Below, in pieces: positions 32,915-40,186 of a DNA stretch of 40,205 nt. The DNA is from Bacillota bacterium. GTDB lineage: Bacteria > Bacillota > Clostridia > Peptostreptococcales > Anaerovoracaceae. Within the stretch, counting starts at the first letter, position 1. Every line of letters begins with the position of its first letter. The notes under the pieces are model-generated. The model was not told where the DNA came from. It worked only from the letters and a program-made list of their open reading frames with translations, and did no database searches. Location: assembly GCA_017432725.1 (NCBI GenBank), contig JAFRIQ010000010.1, forward strand, positions 1-40,205, in the 5' to 3' direction. Made by a program: the position numbers and the translations under genes.

Positions 32915-32981
32915 TAAATGAAAAAGTCCCTAAAGGACTCGTTTTGTAATTTTTTAATTGGTAAGAAAGAAGACTAAAGAC

Positions 32982-35219
32982 ATGAAAAGAAAGGTTTTGT
33001 TAGCGCTAGTGCTTGCGTTGGTACTGTGTTTCTCAGCAGTACCGGTGAGTGCGGACGGATATATAGAATATCCGGACGACTTTGAAGTGGACACAATCAC
33101 GAGCTTTAAGCAACTTGATGCTTACATCAAAGCTTCAACAGATTCTGACTATGGAAAGATTGGTAAAATCTACATCACAAAAAGTATTGAAACTAACAAC
33201 TTGGCGGAGTTAGGTGAACTTGGAGATGGATTAGACAGTATTCCTACTATACAAGTAGATAAGAACACCACAGAATGGCCTATCAAGGTATTTCCGGCGT
33301 ATGATTTCACAAACAATGTCTTTACGCAAGGCAAAAATGGAAGGATTTCAGAGGCGCACAAGTTTACGCAAGATTACAAATGGGAGACAAAGCTTCTTTA
33401 TGTATATGCTCTGAATGGGGTTAACAAAAAGGATGGTACTGTTGATCATGGAGTAGTGGATACTAACGGCAATGACATGTTACCGGTCGCTGTAGAGGTA
33501 GAAGGCTTTGACAGAGCGACACAAAGTACAGGGAATATGATTAATTTCTCTTTGGATGAAGCAAATATGACTACTCCGAAAGAACTTAACGTGAAATATT
33601 CGGGTGTACTTCCGTCTGAAACAAACCAGGGATATAACCCCACTTCAGACAACTCCATATCAAAATCATATCATTATTCGATTGGTCTTGAGTATTTGAG
33701 CTCCGTTGGAATTGACGATCATATATTAGTCTTAGGGGCATTCAGGATTACAAAAGCAGATTCCGAAGATAAAGAAAAGCTTCTTGAAGGTGCAAAATTC
33801 AGAGTATACGCAGATTCTAATCTTAGTGAAGAAGCCACACAATATGATGCTGCTACAGACACATGGGTACCAGTAGGTGAAGTTACCACGGGCAGTGATG
33901 GAACCGTCGTTGTCAGTAACTTAAAGGCAGGTACGTATTATGTAAAAGAAACAAAAGCCCCAAATGGTTATTTGATCGATGATGAGAATGCTCATCCTGT
34001 TGAGGTTAAGACCCCGAATGTGTCTTACAGTTTGAGTGGCGGACAGGGTGCTGAGGCAGTGGTTAACCTTAATCCTGTTCAACTCAACCCGGAGTGGGAA
34101 GTTGTCGGTGGCAAAGCAGGAAGAACTCAAACTATGCCTTTTAAATCTGTGGCGGCCACGACGGATTATGCAAATAATTATAACGATGCGGATGTCTTCA
34201 TCCAGGGTGGAGGCAAAACGGTCACAGTAGTCTCCACTGGTGTAGATCTTGCCACTTTGGAAGGTGCATATCAAAATCTTAACGGAACCAAATATGTCGT
34301 CAAAGTCGGCGGTGCTGTTAAAGCTACCGAAGACACCCTTTCAGCAGCAATCCAGTACGTAAACGATACCCTTATCGTTGGAAAGACCATTGACGCTGAA
34401 GGCTATCGTAACCATGTTACGATTGAGCAGACAACTCAAAATGCTATTTATGCTCCCACGGCGGCGGCAACTGATATTGAGACAGTTCCATTCACCGACA
34501 CCGCAACCATCGACTTCAGAGTCGACAAGTCCTGGATCAACCTGACTGCTCCTTGCGATGAAGAATACCTCAGGGTACAGCTCTATCAGGTAGTTGTAGG
34601 AACTGAAGACCCCGGTACACCATATGGACCGGAAGTAGAACTTGCAAAAGACTCAGACTGGACATACACGTGGAAGAATCTCCCCGGCAAGGGATATACA
34701 TACTATGTAAAGGAAGTTTCCGTTCCTCAGAACTATGAGCTCAAGGGAATCGAGTATGGTGAAGGAAAGACCGAAGACGGAAGAGTACTCATCACAGCAG
34801 AGATGACCAACAGCCAGATCATCCAGATCGTTGCCCGCAAGACATGGAAGGGTGATAAGGATGAAGACAGACCTGAAGCAATCAAGGTACAGCTCTACAA
34901 GGACAAGCAAGCCGTTGGAGAGCCCGTTGAACTCAATGAGAACAACAACTGGTCACATTGGTGGGCCAATATGGAAGGCGGACATGACTACGAAGTCAAA
35001 GAAGTCGGTAACGTAGAGGGTTATGTAACGACTACCCCAAGACCTGTCGTGGGTGGAACTGAAGACGGATATATCGTACTTGACTGCGAGATCGTCAATG
35101 AGTTCGCTACCCCGCCGCTCACCTTTGATAACAGCTTCGTCGCACTCGGTGTTGCGTTTGCTATGCTCATTATGGTAGCTGTCCTCAAGAAAAAGATCCA
35201 GAAGACATCCACTAAATAG
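32982..35219 (+). CDS. SpaA/Cna-B type pilin-like surface protein
   Basis: A 745-residue secreted protein, probably a pilus or adhesin subunit. The start is placed at the ATG at 32982, directly before a signal peptide (MKRKVLLAL to the Ala at about 24); the frame is also open from a TTG at 32958. The N-terminal domain (about 25-250) is unrecognised. A SpaA-like domain lies at about 251-346 (GAFRITKADSED, GAKFRVY, AGTYYVKETKAPNGY). Cna-B-like domains lie at about 511-616 (YYVKEVSVPQNY) and 617-710 (ARKTWKGD, YEVKEVGNVEGY); these often form Lys-Asn isopeptide bonds. The C-terminal membrane helix (713-736) has a KKK tail. There is no LPXTG and no sortase nearby. The first two thirds are much more A+T-rich than the last third. 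Confidence 0.88.
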   Translation: MKRKVLLALVLALVLCFSAVPVSADGYIEYPDDFEVDTITSFKQLDAYIKASTDSDYGKIGKIYITKSIETNNLAELGELGDGLDSIPTIQVDKNTTEWPIKVFPAYDFTNNVFTQGKNGRISEAHKFTQDYKWETKLLYVYALNGVNKKDGTVDHGVVDTNGNDMLPVAVEVEGFDRATQSTGNMINFSLDEANMTTPKELNVKYSGVLPSETNQGYNPTSDNSISKSYHYSIGLEYLSSVGIDDHILVLGAFRITKADSEDKEKLLEGAKFRVYADSNLSEEATQYDAATDTWVPVGEVTTGSDGTVVVSNLKAGTYYVKETKAPNGYLIDDENAHPVEVKTPNVSYSLSGGQGAEAVVNLNPVQLNPEWEVVGGKAGRTQTMPFKSVAATTDYANNYNDADVFIQGGGKTVTVVSTGVDLATLEGAYQNLNGTKYVVKVGGAVKATEDTLSAAIQYVNDTLIVGKTIDAEGYRNHVTIEQTTQNAIYAPTAAATDIETVPFTDTATIDFRVDKSWINLTAPCDEEYLRVQLYQVVVGTEDPGTPYGPEVELAKDSDWTYTWKNLPGKGYTYYVKEVSVPQNYELKGIEYGEGKTEDGRVLITAEMTNSQIIQIVARKTWKGDKDEDRPEAIKVQLYKDKQAVGEPVELNENNNWSHWWANMEGGHDYEVKEVGNVEGYVTTTPRPVVGGTEDGYIVLDCEIVNEFATPPLTFDNSFVALGVAFAMLIMVAVLKKKIQKTSTK

Positions 35220-35239
35220 TCTTTAATACCAATTATTTT

Positions 35240-35269
35240 AAGACCCTGCCGTAAAGGCAGGGTCTTTTG
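35240..35269 (+). terminator. Terminator of the pilin-like gene
   Basis: AAGACCCTGCC, loop GTAAA, GGCAGGGTCTT, then TTG, 20 bases after the stop. Confidence 0.88.
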
Positions 35270-35289
35270 TATAGGACATCACGAACATG

Positions 35290-35325
35290 AAGACCCCGCT
35301 GCCTGCGCAGCGGGGTCTTTATGTT
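35290..35325. terminator. Second hairpin between converging genes
   Basis: AAGACCCCGCTGC, loop CTGC, GCAGCGGGGTCTT, then TTATGTTTTG. A perfect 13-bp stem between the pilin-like gene and the DUF523 gene. The T tract is better for the plus strand; it may also stop the minus-strand pyrR transcript. Confidence 0.7.
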
Positions 35326-35339
35326 TTGTTGTGCGTTTT

Positions 35340-35801
35340 TTAGAGTTCTTCGTCGCTCAGGACTTTGAACCCTGCTTGTTTAAGCATTTCCGTGGTGACT
35401 CCGTCTCCTTTTGCCTTGGCTCCGGTGAAACTTCCGTCGTAGATGATATCTTTTCCGCAGCTTGGGCTTCCTGCCTTCAGGACCGCCATGTCTATATCGT
35501 TGAGACGGGCGATCTCAGTAGCTATCTCCGCGCCTTTTCTGTAATTTGCCGTCACATCTTTGCCGTCTTTTGCAAGTACAGCGCCGGGGCGCGTAATGCT
35601 CCTTGTCTCTCCGTCTTTTGTGCGCTGCCTTTCGGAAGGCACGCGGGGAGTCGGCAGACCGCCCAGCTGTTCGGGACATACGGGAATGAGGACCGTATCC
35701 TTGTCTTCTGCCAATGCGAGGACCTTGGGACAGGTCTTCGACTTGGCGTCATATCTGCATTCGTAGCCGAGAAGGCATGCGCTCACAAGTATCTTCTTCA
35801 T
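35340..35801 (-). CDS. DUF523 protein, TudS-like thiouracil desulfurase candidate
   Basis: A 153-residue stand-alone DUF523 protein. It starts MKKILVSACLLGYECRYD, as the family does. Cys9, Cys42 (PVCPEQLGG) and Cys115 (GSPSCG) are the conserved cysteines; in TudS three cysteines hold a [4Fe-4S] cluster that removes sulfur from 2-thiouracil, giving uracil. Cys15 and Cys24 are extra. Its start overlaps the pyrR stop by four bases, so it is the second gene of a pyrR operon and faces upp and a uracil permease. That context supports a pyrimidine role, though the substrate is not proven by sequence. Confidence 0.88.
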   Translation of the reverse strand: MKKILVSACLLGYECRYDAKSKTCPKVLALAEDKDTVLIPVCPEQLGGLPTPRVPSERQRTKDGETRSITRPGAVLAKDGKDVTANYRKGAEIATEIARLNDIDMAVLKAGSPSCGKDIIYDGSFTGAKAKGDGVTTEMLKQAGFKVLSDEEL

Positions 35802-36346
35802 TCGTTTTCTTCCTTTTCATAAAGATCGACGCCTGTCTGTCCGTCCACTTCCTCGAAGGAGACCTTTACCACTTCCCTCTGAGAAGTTGGTACGTTTTTC
35901 CCTACGTAGTCCGGCCTTATGGGCAGCTCCCTGTGACCTCTGTCGATAAGGACTGCTAGACCTATCTTGGCCGGGCGGCCCTGTGAGAATATGGCCTCTA
36001 TGGCCGCTCTAACGGTCCTTCCCGTGTACAAAACGTCGTCGCAGATGATTATCTCTTTCCCATGTATATCGAGCCCCAAATCGGCTTTTTTTACCGTCGG
36101 GTCGGCATCTGCGTGGGAGAGATCATCTCTGTAGAAAGTGATGTCGAGCTCTCTTACGGGAAGCTCTATGCCGCTGTGATTTTTTATATTGGCGGCTATT
36201 CTGCTGGCTATGGGAAGGCCTCTGGTCTTGATGCCTACCAGCACTATTTTCGAGGGATCGGGACTCTTTTCGACTATTTCGAAGGACAGTCTGGTCAGGG
36301 CTCTTTTTACCGCGACCTCGTCCATCAGCTGTACTTTCTTCTTCAT
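35798..36346 (-). CDS. pyrR: PyrR bifunctional regulator/uracil phosphoribosyltransferase
   Basis: A 182-residue PyrR, which binds UMP and then pyrimidine leader RNAs to shut off expression; many also have weak uracil phosphoribosyltransferase activity. The PRPP loop IIICDDVLYTGRTVRAAIEA is near residues 92-111 and the RGHRELPIRPDYVGKNVPTS block near 136-155 is diagnostic for PyrR. Full length. The leader holds a hairpin with a CAGAGA loop that covers the ribosome site, suggesting control of its own translation. It is followed by the DUF523 gene in an ATGA overlap. Confidence 0.95.
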   Translation of the reverse strand: MKKKVQLMDEVAVKRALTRLSFEIVEKSPDPSKIVLVGIKTRGLPIASRIAANIKNHSGIELPVRELDITFYRDDLSHADADPTVKKADLGLDIHGKEIIICDDVLYTGRTVRAAIEAIFSQGRPAKIGLAVLIDRGHRELPIRPDYVGKNVPTSQREVVKVSFEEVDGQTGVDLYEKEENE

Positions 36347-36349
36347 GCT

Positions 36350-36379
36350 GCAATTCCTTTCTCTGAGGGGCTTTATTGC
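36350..36379 (-). promoter_or_regulatory. Candidate PyrR-binding hairpin over the pyrR ribosome site
   Basis: On the minus strand GCAAT (36379-36375) pairs with ATTGC (36354-36350), with an inner CCT/AGG stem and a CAGAGA loop segment (36365-36360). The loop matches the PyrR consensus CNGNGA. The right side contains AAAGGA, the ribosome site for the ATG at 36346. PyrR bound here would block its own translation. Confidence 0.5.
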
Positions 36380-36393
36380 TTCCTTAATAATAT

Positions 36394-36422
36394 ATTGTAC
36401 ATTTTAGGATCGCTTTTTTCAA
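36394..36422 (-). promoter_or_regulatory. Promoter of pyrR-DUF523
   Basis: On the minus strand TTGAAA (36422-36417), 17-base spacer, TACAAT (36399-36394). Transcription would begin near 36387, giving a leader of about 40 bases. Confidence 0.7.
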
Positions 36423-36429
36423 CGCTTCC

Positions 36430-36459
36430 TTGAAAGAGGACCTGGATGAGTGTTAAACT
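36430..36459 (+). promoter_or_regulatory. Promoter of upp
   Basis: TTGAAA (36430-36435), 18-base spacer, TAAACT (36454-36459) with TGT before it. It is back to back with the pyrR promoter; the two -35 boxes are seven bases apart. No PyrR loop is seen in the upp leader. Confidence 0.6.
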
Positions 36460-36508
36460 GAAAAAAGAAAAACAAACGTAAAAAGCGCATAAGGAAAGGC
36501 AGAAATTT

Positions 36509-37168
36509 ATGGACGAATTCTTAAAAAACCTTACGGTATTCGATCATCCCCTCATCAAACACAAGGTGTCTCACCTCTGCGATGTGAATACGGGATCCAA
36601 GGAGTTCTGCGAGCTTGTCAACGAGATGACTACGCTCATGGGATATGAAGTGCTTAAAGACCTTAAGCTCAAAGACGTGGAGATACAAGCCCCGCTCCAG
36701 AAGATAACGACACCCGTGCTCGCTGAGGATATAACGATAGTGCCTATCTTAAGAGCAGGCCTCGGAATGGTGGACGGACTCAGAGCACTGGTTCCCACGG
36801 GAAAGGTGGGTCACGTGGGTCTTTACAGAGATGAAGAGACTCTTCAGCCCGTGACTTACTATTTCAAACTTCCCGTAGACGCGGCAAAGGATCAGGTGAT
36901 CATAGTGGATCCCGCTCTTGCCACGGGTGTGTCCGTCGATGCAGCCATAAAGTACTGCAAGGAAGCCGGATGCACGAGGATAAAAGTCATGTGTATATTC
37001 GCCGCAAAGCAGGGACTTGAGCTGGTATACAAGAACCATCCGGACGTAAAGGTGTACTGCGCCAATTATTCGGACCAGCCGCTCAATGAAAAGGGATACA
37101 TACTTACGGCGGCAGGCGACGCAGGGGACAGAGTCTGCGGTACGGTATCGTATAAACCGCAGAAGTAA
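36509..37168 (+). CDS. upp: Uracil phosphoribosyltransferase
   Basis: A 219-residue Upp that joins uracil and PRPP to make UMP. The PILRAGLGMVDG motif near residue 79 and the PRPP-binding DPALATGVSVDAAIKYCK near 131 are clear, and DAGDRVCGT near the C terminus is typical. One variation is ATGVS where ATGGS is usual. AAGGAAAGG lies before the ATG. It works with the uracil permease downstream and sits divergent to pyrR. Confidence 0.95.
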   Translation: MDEFLKNLTVFDHPLIKHKVSHLCDVNTGSKEFCELVNEMTTLMGYEVLKDLKLKDVEIQAPLQKITTPVLAEDITIVPILRAGLGMVDGLRALVPTGKVGHVGLYRDEETLQPVTYYFKLPVDAAKDQVIIVDPALATGVSVDAAIKYCKEAGCTRIKVMCIFAAKQGLELVYKNHPDVKVYCANYSDQPLNEKGYILTAAGDAGDRVCGTVSYKPQK

Positions 37169-37185
37169 TGTATATGGAGGATAAT

Positions 37186-38097
37186 ATGATGAAGAAAACA
37201 ATTGCTTTTTTGATGATACTGGTCATGATGCTTTGTCTTGCGTCATGCGGCGGTGCTTCGGACGGAGGGAAGGAAGACAAGGAAGTCGATATTTCTGCGA
37301 TCAACGAAGTAATATTCGATAATGACGATCTTCAGGTCGTTTTTGCAGGCGCTGAATATAGTGAGAACGAACAGGGAAACCATGTTCAGTATAATTTCAG
37401 GTTCCAGCTGACCGGCAAGAAAGGGGATCCGATCTATGCATACATAGATATGTATCCTTTCAGCATAAACGGAGTGATGTGCAATCTTCAGGATGGTGAT
37501 TACCTGATCTTCAGTCAGAGCGCGAACCACAAGAATACAGACCCTGTGAACGGCACGGTACTTGATATATACAGTGTAGATATCAAAAAAGATACGCAGG
37601 AAGCGATAGGCCAGCCGGGCAGGATAGACTGTATACTAAAATACTCTCTGAACGGAGAAGATTACAGGTATGTGCCTCTTTCCTTCCAGGTCGGGAAAAA
37701 CAATCAGGAGCTGCCGGACACGCAGAATATCAGTTTGGAGCTCGTAAAGGGAGATAACTACACGCAGGATATGGTGAAACTTAAAAATGCCGGAGACTTC
37801 GATGCTGTTCTGGTCGTAAAATACTACCTTGGTGATGAGAGTTATTTCATGTATAACAGCAGGGAAGAGCGTTTTTCCGGGCCCTTTATAAGGTCGCTGA
37901 GCCTTGAAGCAGGCGAGGATATCACTTATGATATGTTTGCCACGTACTTCATGTTCTCGCAGTATCCGATCGACCAATATAACGTAGAATCCACGGCAAT
38001 GCACGATCCGGAAGGAAATCTCGTTTTCGCGAAGTATGAAGAAGGGCTTCAGGAATGGCACGTGGAGCTTCTGTACTGCCTGAGAAAAGTTGAGTAG
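37186..38097 (+). CDS. Putative lipoprotein of unknown function
   Basis: A 303-residue protein with a lipoprotein signal: MMKKTIAFL, a hydrophobic core and the lipobox LASC followed by Gly-Gly, so it should be lipid-anchored on the outer face of the membrane. The mature part is acidic and beta-rich, perhaps two Ig-like or similar domains (about 35-160 and 160-300). No family recognised. GGAGG ends 5 bases before the first ATG (37186) and 8 before the second (37189); either may be used. The frame is open to 37168, but that start lacks a ribosome site. It follows upp closely, but a link to uracil is not evident. Confidence 0.8.
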   Translation: MMKKTIAFLMILVMMLCLASCGGASDGGKEDKEVDISAINEVIFDNDDLQVVFAGAEYSENEQGNHVQYNFRFQLTGKKGDPIYAYIDMYPFSINGVMCNLQDGDYLIFSQSANHKNTDPVNGTVLDIYSVDIKKDTQEAIGQPGRIDCILKYSLNGEDYRYVPLSFQVGKNNQELPDTQNISLELVKGDNYTQDMVKLKNAGDFDAVLVVKYYLGDESYFMYNSREERFSGPFIRSLSLEAGEDITYDMFATYFMFSQYPIDQYNVESTAMHDPEGNLVFAKYEEGLQEWHVELLYCLRKVE

Positions 38098-38112
38098 TTT
38101 TTGACTTAAAGG

Positions 38113-38147
38113 GGCGGCTTTTCCGTTGACAGAAAAGCCGCCTTTTG
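38113..38147 (+). terminator. Terminator after the lipoprotein gene
   Basis: GGCGGCTTTTC (38113-38123), loop CGTTGACA, GAAAAGCCGCC (38132-38142), then TTTTG. The loop contains the TTGACA of the next promoter. Confidence 0.85.
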
Positions 38148-38154
38148 ATACTAT
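38126..38154 (+). promoter_or_regulatory. Uracil permease promoter nested in the terminator
   Basis: TTGACA (38126-38131), 17-base spacer, TACTAT (38149-38154). It would start RNA near 38161, giving a leader of about 166 bases that holds the PyrR attenuator. Confidence 0.75.
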
Positions 38155-38176
38155 ATCGAAGGATAAATACATTGAT

Positions 38177-38280
38177 CTTTAAATCCAATACAGAGATATT
38201 GGCAAGGAAATGTAACGGCGCTGCGGCGCGGTGATTTTGAGAAGCAGACCTTGCCAAAAAAGGCAAGGTCTTTTGTTTTG
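38177..38280 (+). promoter_or_regulatory. PyrR-type attenuator in the uracil permease leader
   Basis: Three mutually exclusive elements are visible. Anti-antiterminator: CCAATA (38185-38190), loop CAGAGA, TATTGG (38197-38202); the loop matches the PyrR consensus CNGNGA and CTTT/AAGG may extend it. Antiterminator: TTGGCAAGG (38199-38207) is perfectly complementary to CCTTGCCAA (38249-38257). Terminator: AGACCTTGCC (38246-38255), loop A6, GGCAAGGTCT (38262-38271), TTTTG. PyrR-UMP would hold the first hairpin and so free the terminator, cutting uracil uptake when UMP is plentiful. Confidence 0.82.
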
Positions 38281-38326
38281 GACTTAAAGAAAAAACGGAT
38301 CGAAATCGAGTTAAAAGGAGACAAAA

Positions 38327-39745
38327 ATGAAACTGATCTACGACGTACATGAAAAACCGAAGGGAAGAGAAAATCTTCTTTTCGCATTTCAGCAGATGAT
38401 CGCCATTATGGCGGCAACACTCCTCGTTCCTATGATCATGAGCGGAAACGGACTTCCCTCTGATCCGGCTGCTGCCCTTTTCGGCGCAGGCTGCGGAACA
38501 CTTATCTATCTTCTCTTCACAAAATCTGAGAGCCCCGTATTCCTGGGAAGCTCCTTCACCTTCCTTCCGGCATATGCCGCATCGATCGGTGCAGGCTACG
38601 GATACTGGGGAGTCATCATCGGCGTAGCTATCGCAGGTCTCGTATACGTAGTCTTCGCTCTCATCATCAAAGTTTCGGGCAGCGGATGGGTCAACAAACT
38701 CATGCCGGCAGCCATCGCAGGCCCCATAGTCACACTCATCGGACTTTCCCTTTCCGGAACAGCCACGGGCTGGATGGCATCCAACGGCGGAGACAACAAG
38801 AGCATCCTGTACATCGTAGTCGGTCTCTTCACCTTCTTCGCAATAGTATATTCTTCCGTAAGAGGAAATAAGAACATGAAGTTCTTCCCGTTCATCTACG
38901 GAATAGGCGCAGGATATCTCCTCGCCTTAGTGCTCACCATCATAGGAAGAGTTGCGGATATCCCGGCTCTTCAGATCACAAGCTTCGATTCCTTCGAGGC
39001 GGCTTTCGGCACGTTCTCCATAAAGTCCATAGTAGACGTTCCCAAGCTCTTCATCATAAGAGCGGTACAGACAAACGGCGAATATGCCGCCATCGACTGG
39101 TCCGCAGTAGTGACCCTTCTCCTGATCTACGCTCCCATAGCAGTGGTAGAGCTTGCTCAGCACGTAGGAGATCACAAGAACCTCGGTAATATAATAGGAA
39201 AAGATCTCATCTCTGAACCGGGTCTCGACAGGACTCTCCTCGGAGACGGTGTCGGCTCCATGGTAGGTACCTTCCTCGGAAGCTGCGCCAACACGACATA
39301 TGGCGAATCCATAGGCTGCGTAGCCATCACAGGAAACGCATCCACATACACCATCAGAACGGCAGCGTTCGGATGCATGCTGCTCTCCTTCTTCACACCT
39401 TTCGTTGCCCTCATCAACTCCATACCCAAGTGCGTGATGGGCGGTGCCTGCGTTGCCCTCTACGGTTTCATCGCAGTATCCGGACTCCAGCTCCTCTCGA
39501 AGGTCGACCTTGGAGACAACAGGAACCTTTATCCTGTAGCAGCCATCCTCGTATGCGGCATAGGCGGACTTACGATCAGCTTCGGACATAACGCAGCGAC
39601 AGGCGGAAGCCTCTTCACACTCACGGCTCTTGCAGTAGCTATGATAGTAGGTATCATAACCAGAAAGATCGCAGGAGAAGGCTCTGAAGCCCAGAGCATA
39701 GATGCTGCCGTAGCAGACTACAAAGACGTCGACTTCGGAGACTAA
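38327..39745 (+). CDS. uraA: Uracil permease (NCS2 family)
   Basis: A 472-residue uracil:proton symporter with the 14 hydrophobic segments of the NCS2 fold. Family marks include FAFQQMIAIMAATLLVP near residue 18, PVFLGSSFTFLPAYA near 69, VVELAQHVGDHKN near 269 (the Glu binds uracil in UraA) and TTYGESIGCVAITGNAS near 324 with a second conserved Glu. Length is slightly over that of E. coli UraA. AAAAGGAG precedes the ATG. Expression is probably set by the PyrR attenuator ahead of it. It supplies uracil to Upp. Confidence 0.95.
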   Translation: MKLIYDVHEKPKGRENLLFAFQQMIAIMAATLLVPMIMSGNGLPSDPAAALFGAGCGTLIYLLFTKSESPVFLGSSFTFLPAYAASIGAGYGYWGVIIGVAIAGLVYVVFALIIKVSGSGWVNKLMPAAIAGPIVTLIGLSLSGTATGWMASNGGDNKSILYIVVGLFTFFAIVYSSVRGNKNMKFFPFIYGIGAGYLLALVLTIIGRVADIPALQITSFDSFEAAFGTFSIKSIVDVPKLFIIRAVQTNGEYAAIDWSAVVTLLLIYAPIAVVELAQHVGDHKNLGNIIGKDLISEPGLDRTLLGDGVGSMVGTFLGSCANTTYGESIGCVAITGNASTYTIRTAAFGCMLLSFFTPFVALINSIPKCVMGGACVALYGFIAVSGLQLLSKVDLGDNRNLYPVAAILVCGIGGLTISFGHNAATGGSLFTLTALAVAMIVGIITRKIAGEGSEAQSIDAAVADYKDVDFGD

Positions 39746-39820
39746 AAAAAAGAGGAAATCAGCAGAAGGATCCTTCCTTCCGTGACTGAAAAGTACTGAA
39801 AATACTACATTTTGTGGTTT

Positions 39821-39853
39821 AAAAAAGGGCACTGCACAAGGCCCTTTTTTTAG
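39821..39853 (+). terminator. Terminator of the uracil permease gene
   Basis: AAAAAAGGGC, 10-base loop, GCCCTTTTTTT, 76 bases after the stop. A-rich before and T-rich after. Confidence 0.85.
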
Positions 39854-39886
39854 TAAAAAAACTTGTAAAAAAGTGCAAAAAAGTTG

Positions 39887-39915
39887 TTGACAAACCAGGG
39901 GCAAAACATTAGAAT
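39887..39915 (+). promoter_or_regulatory. rRNA operon promoter
   Basis: Consensus TTGACA (39887-39892), 17-base spacer, TAGAAT (39910-39915), about 270 bases before the 16S start. Preceded by A/T-rich runs like an UP element. Confidence 0.8.
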
Positions 39916-40186
39916 AAAAAAGCTCGCCACAAGAGCGGGCAATGTACCTTGAAAACATCGAATAGTGTAGAAAACTAAGTCAAGAGAAAAGAATCAAGTT
40001 TCTTTTCAGACTTAAGTACAACCAATCACTTTATGAGATTGGTAAGGAACCAAATAAATGGTTCCCTGTACGATTCCAAAACAAAAACAATAATTTCGCA
40101 AAGCGAAAAAGCGCAAAGCGCATCTAAAGAGTCAAAAGACTCAAACTTGATTTGAGCAAGGCTTTAGTGCCTTGATCAGATACCAT
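39916..40186 (+). other. Pre-rRNA leader with a chain of stem-loops
   Basis: Contains a GCTCGCC/GAGCGGGC hairpin, then GTACCTTGAAAAC (about 39943-39955), which resembles the conserved leader element near boxA in Firmicutes. Next comes a long hairpin AAGTC...GACTT (39977-40013). At least six short hairpins follow: CCAATC/GATTGG (40022-40042), GGAACCA/TGGTTCC (40046-40065), TTTCGC/GCGAAA (40094-40108), GCGC/GCGC (40111-40121), GAGTC/GACTC (40129-40142), and CAAGGC/GCCTTG (40157-40174). No coding frame seen. These may guide processing of the 16S precursor. Confidence 0.7.

Noticed and set aside
36460-36508. PyrR-binding loop in the upp leader
   Set aside because: No CNGNGA hexaloop hairpin and no terminator found here; AG-rich sequence only.
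40094-40142. Closely spaced hairpins as the start of a repeat array
   Set aside because: Stem sequences all differ and they lie between the rRNA promoter and 16S, so they belong to the rRNA leader.
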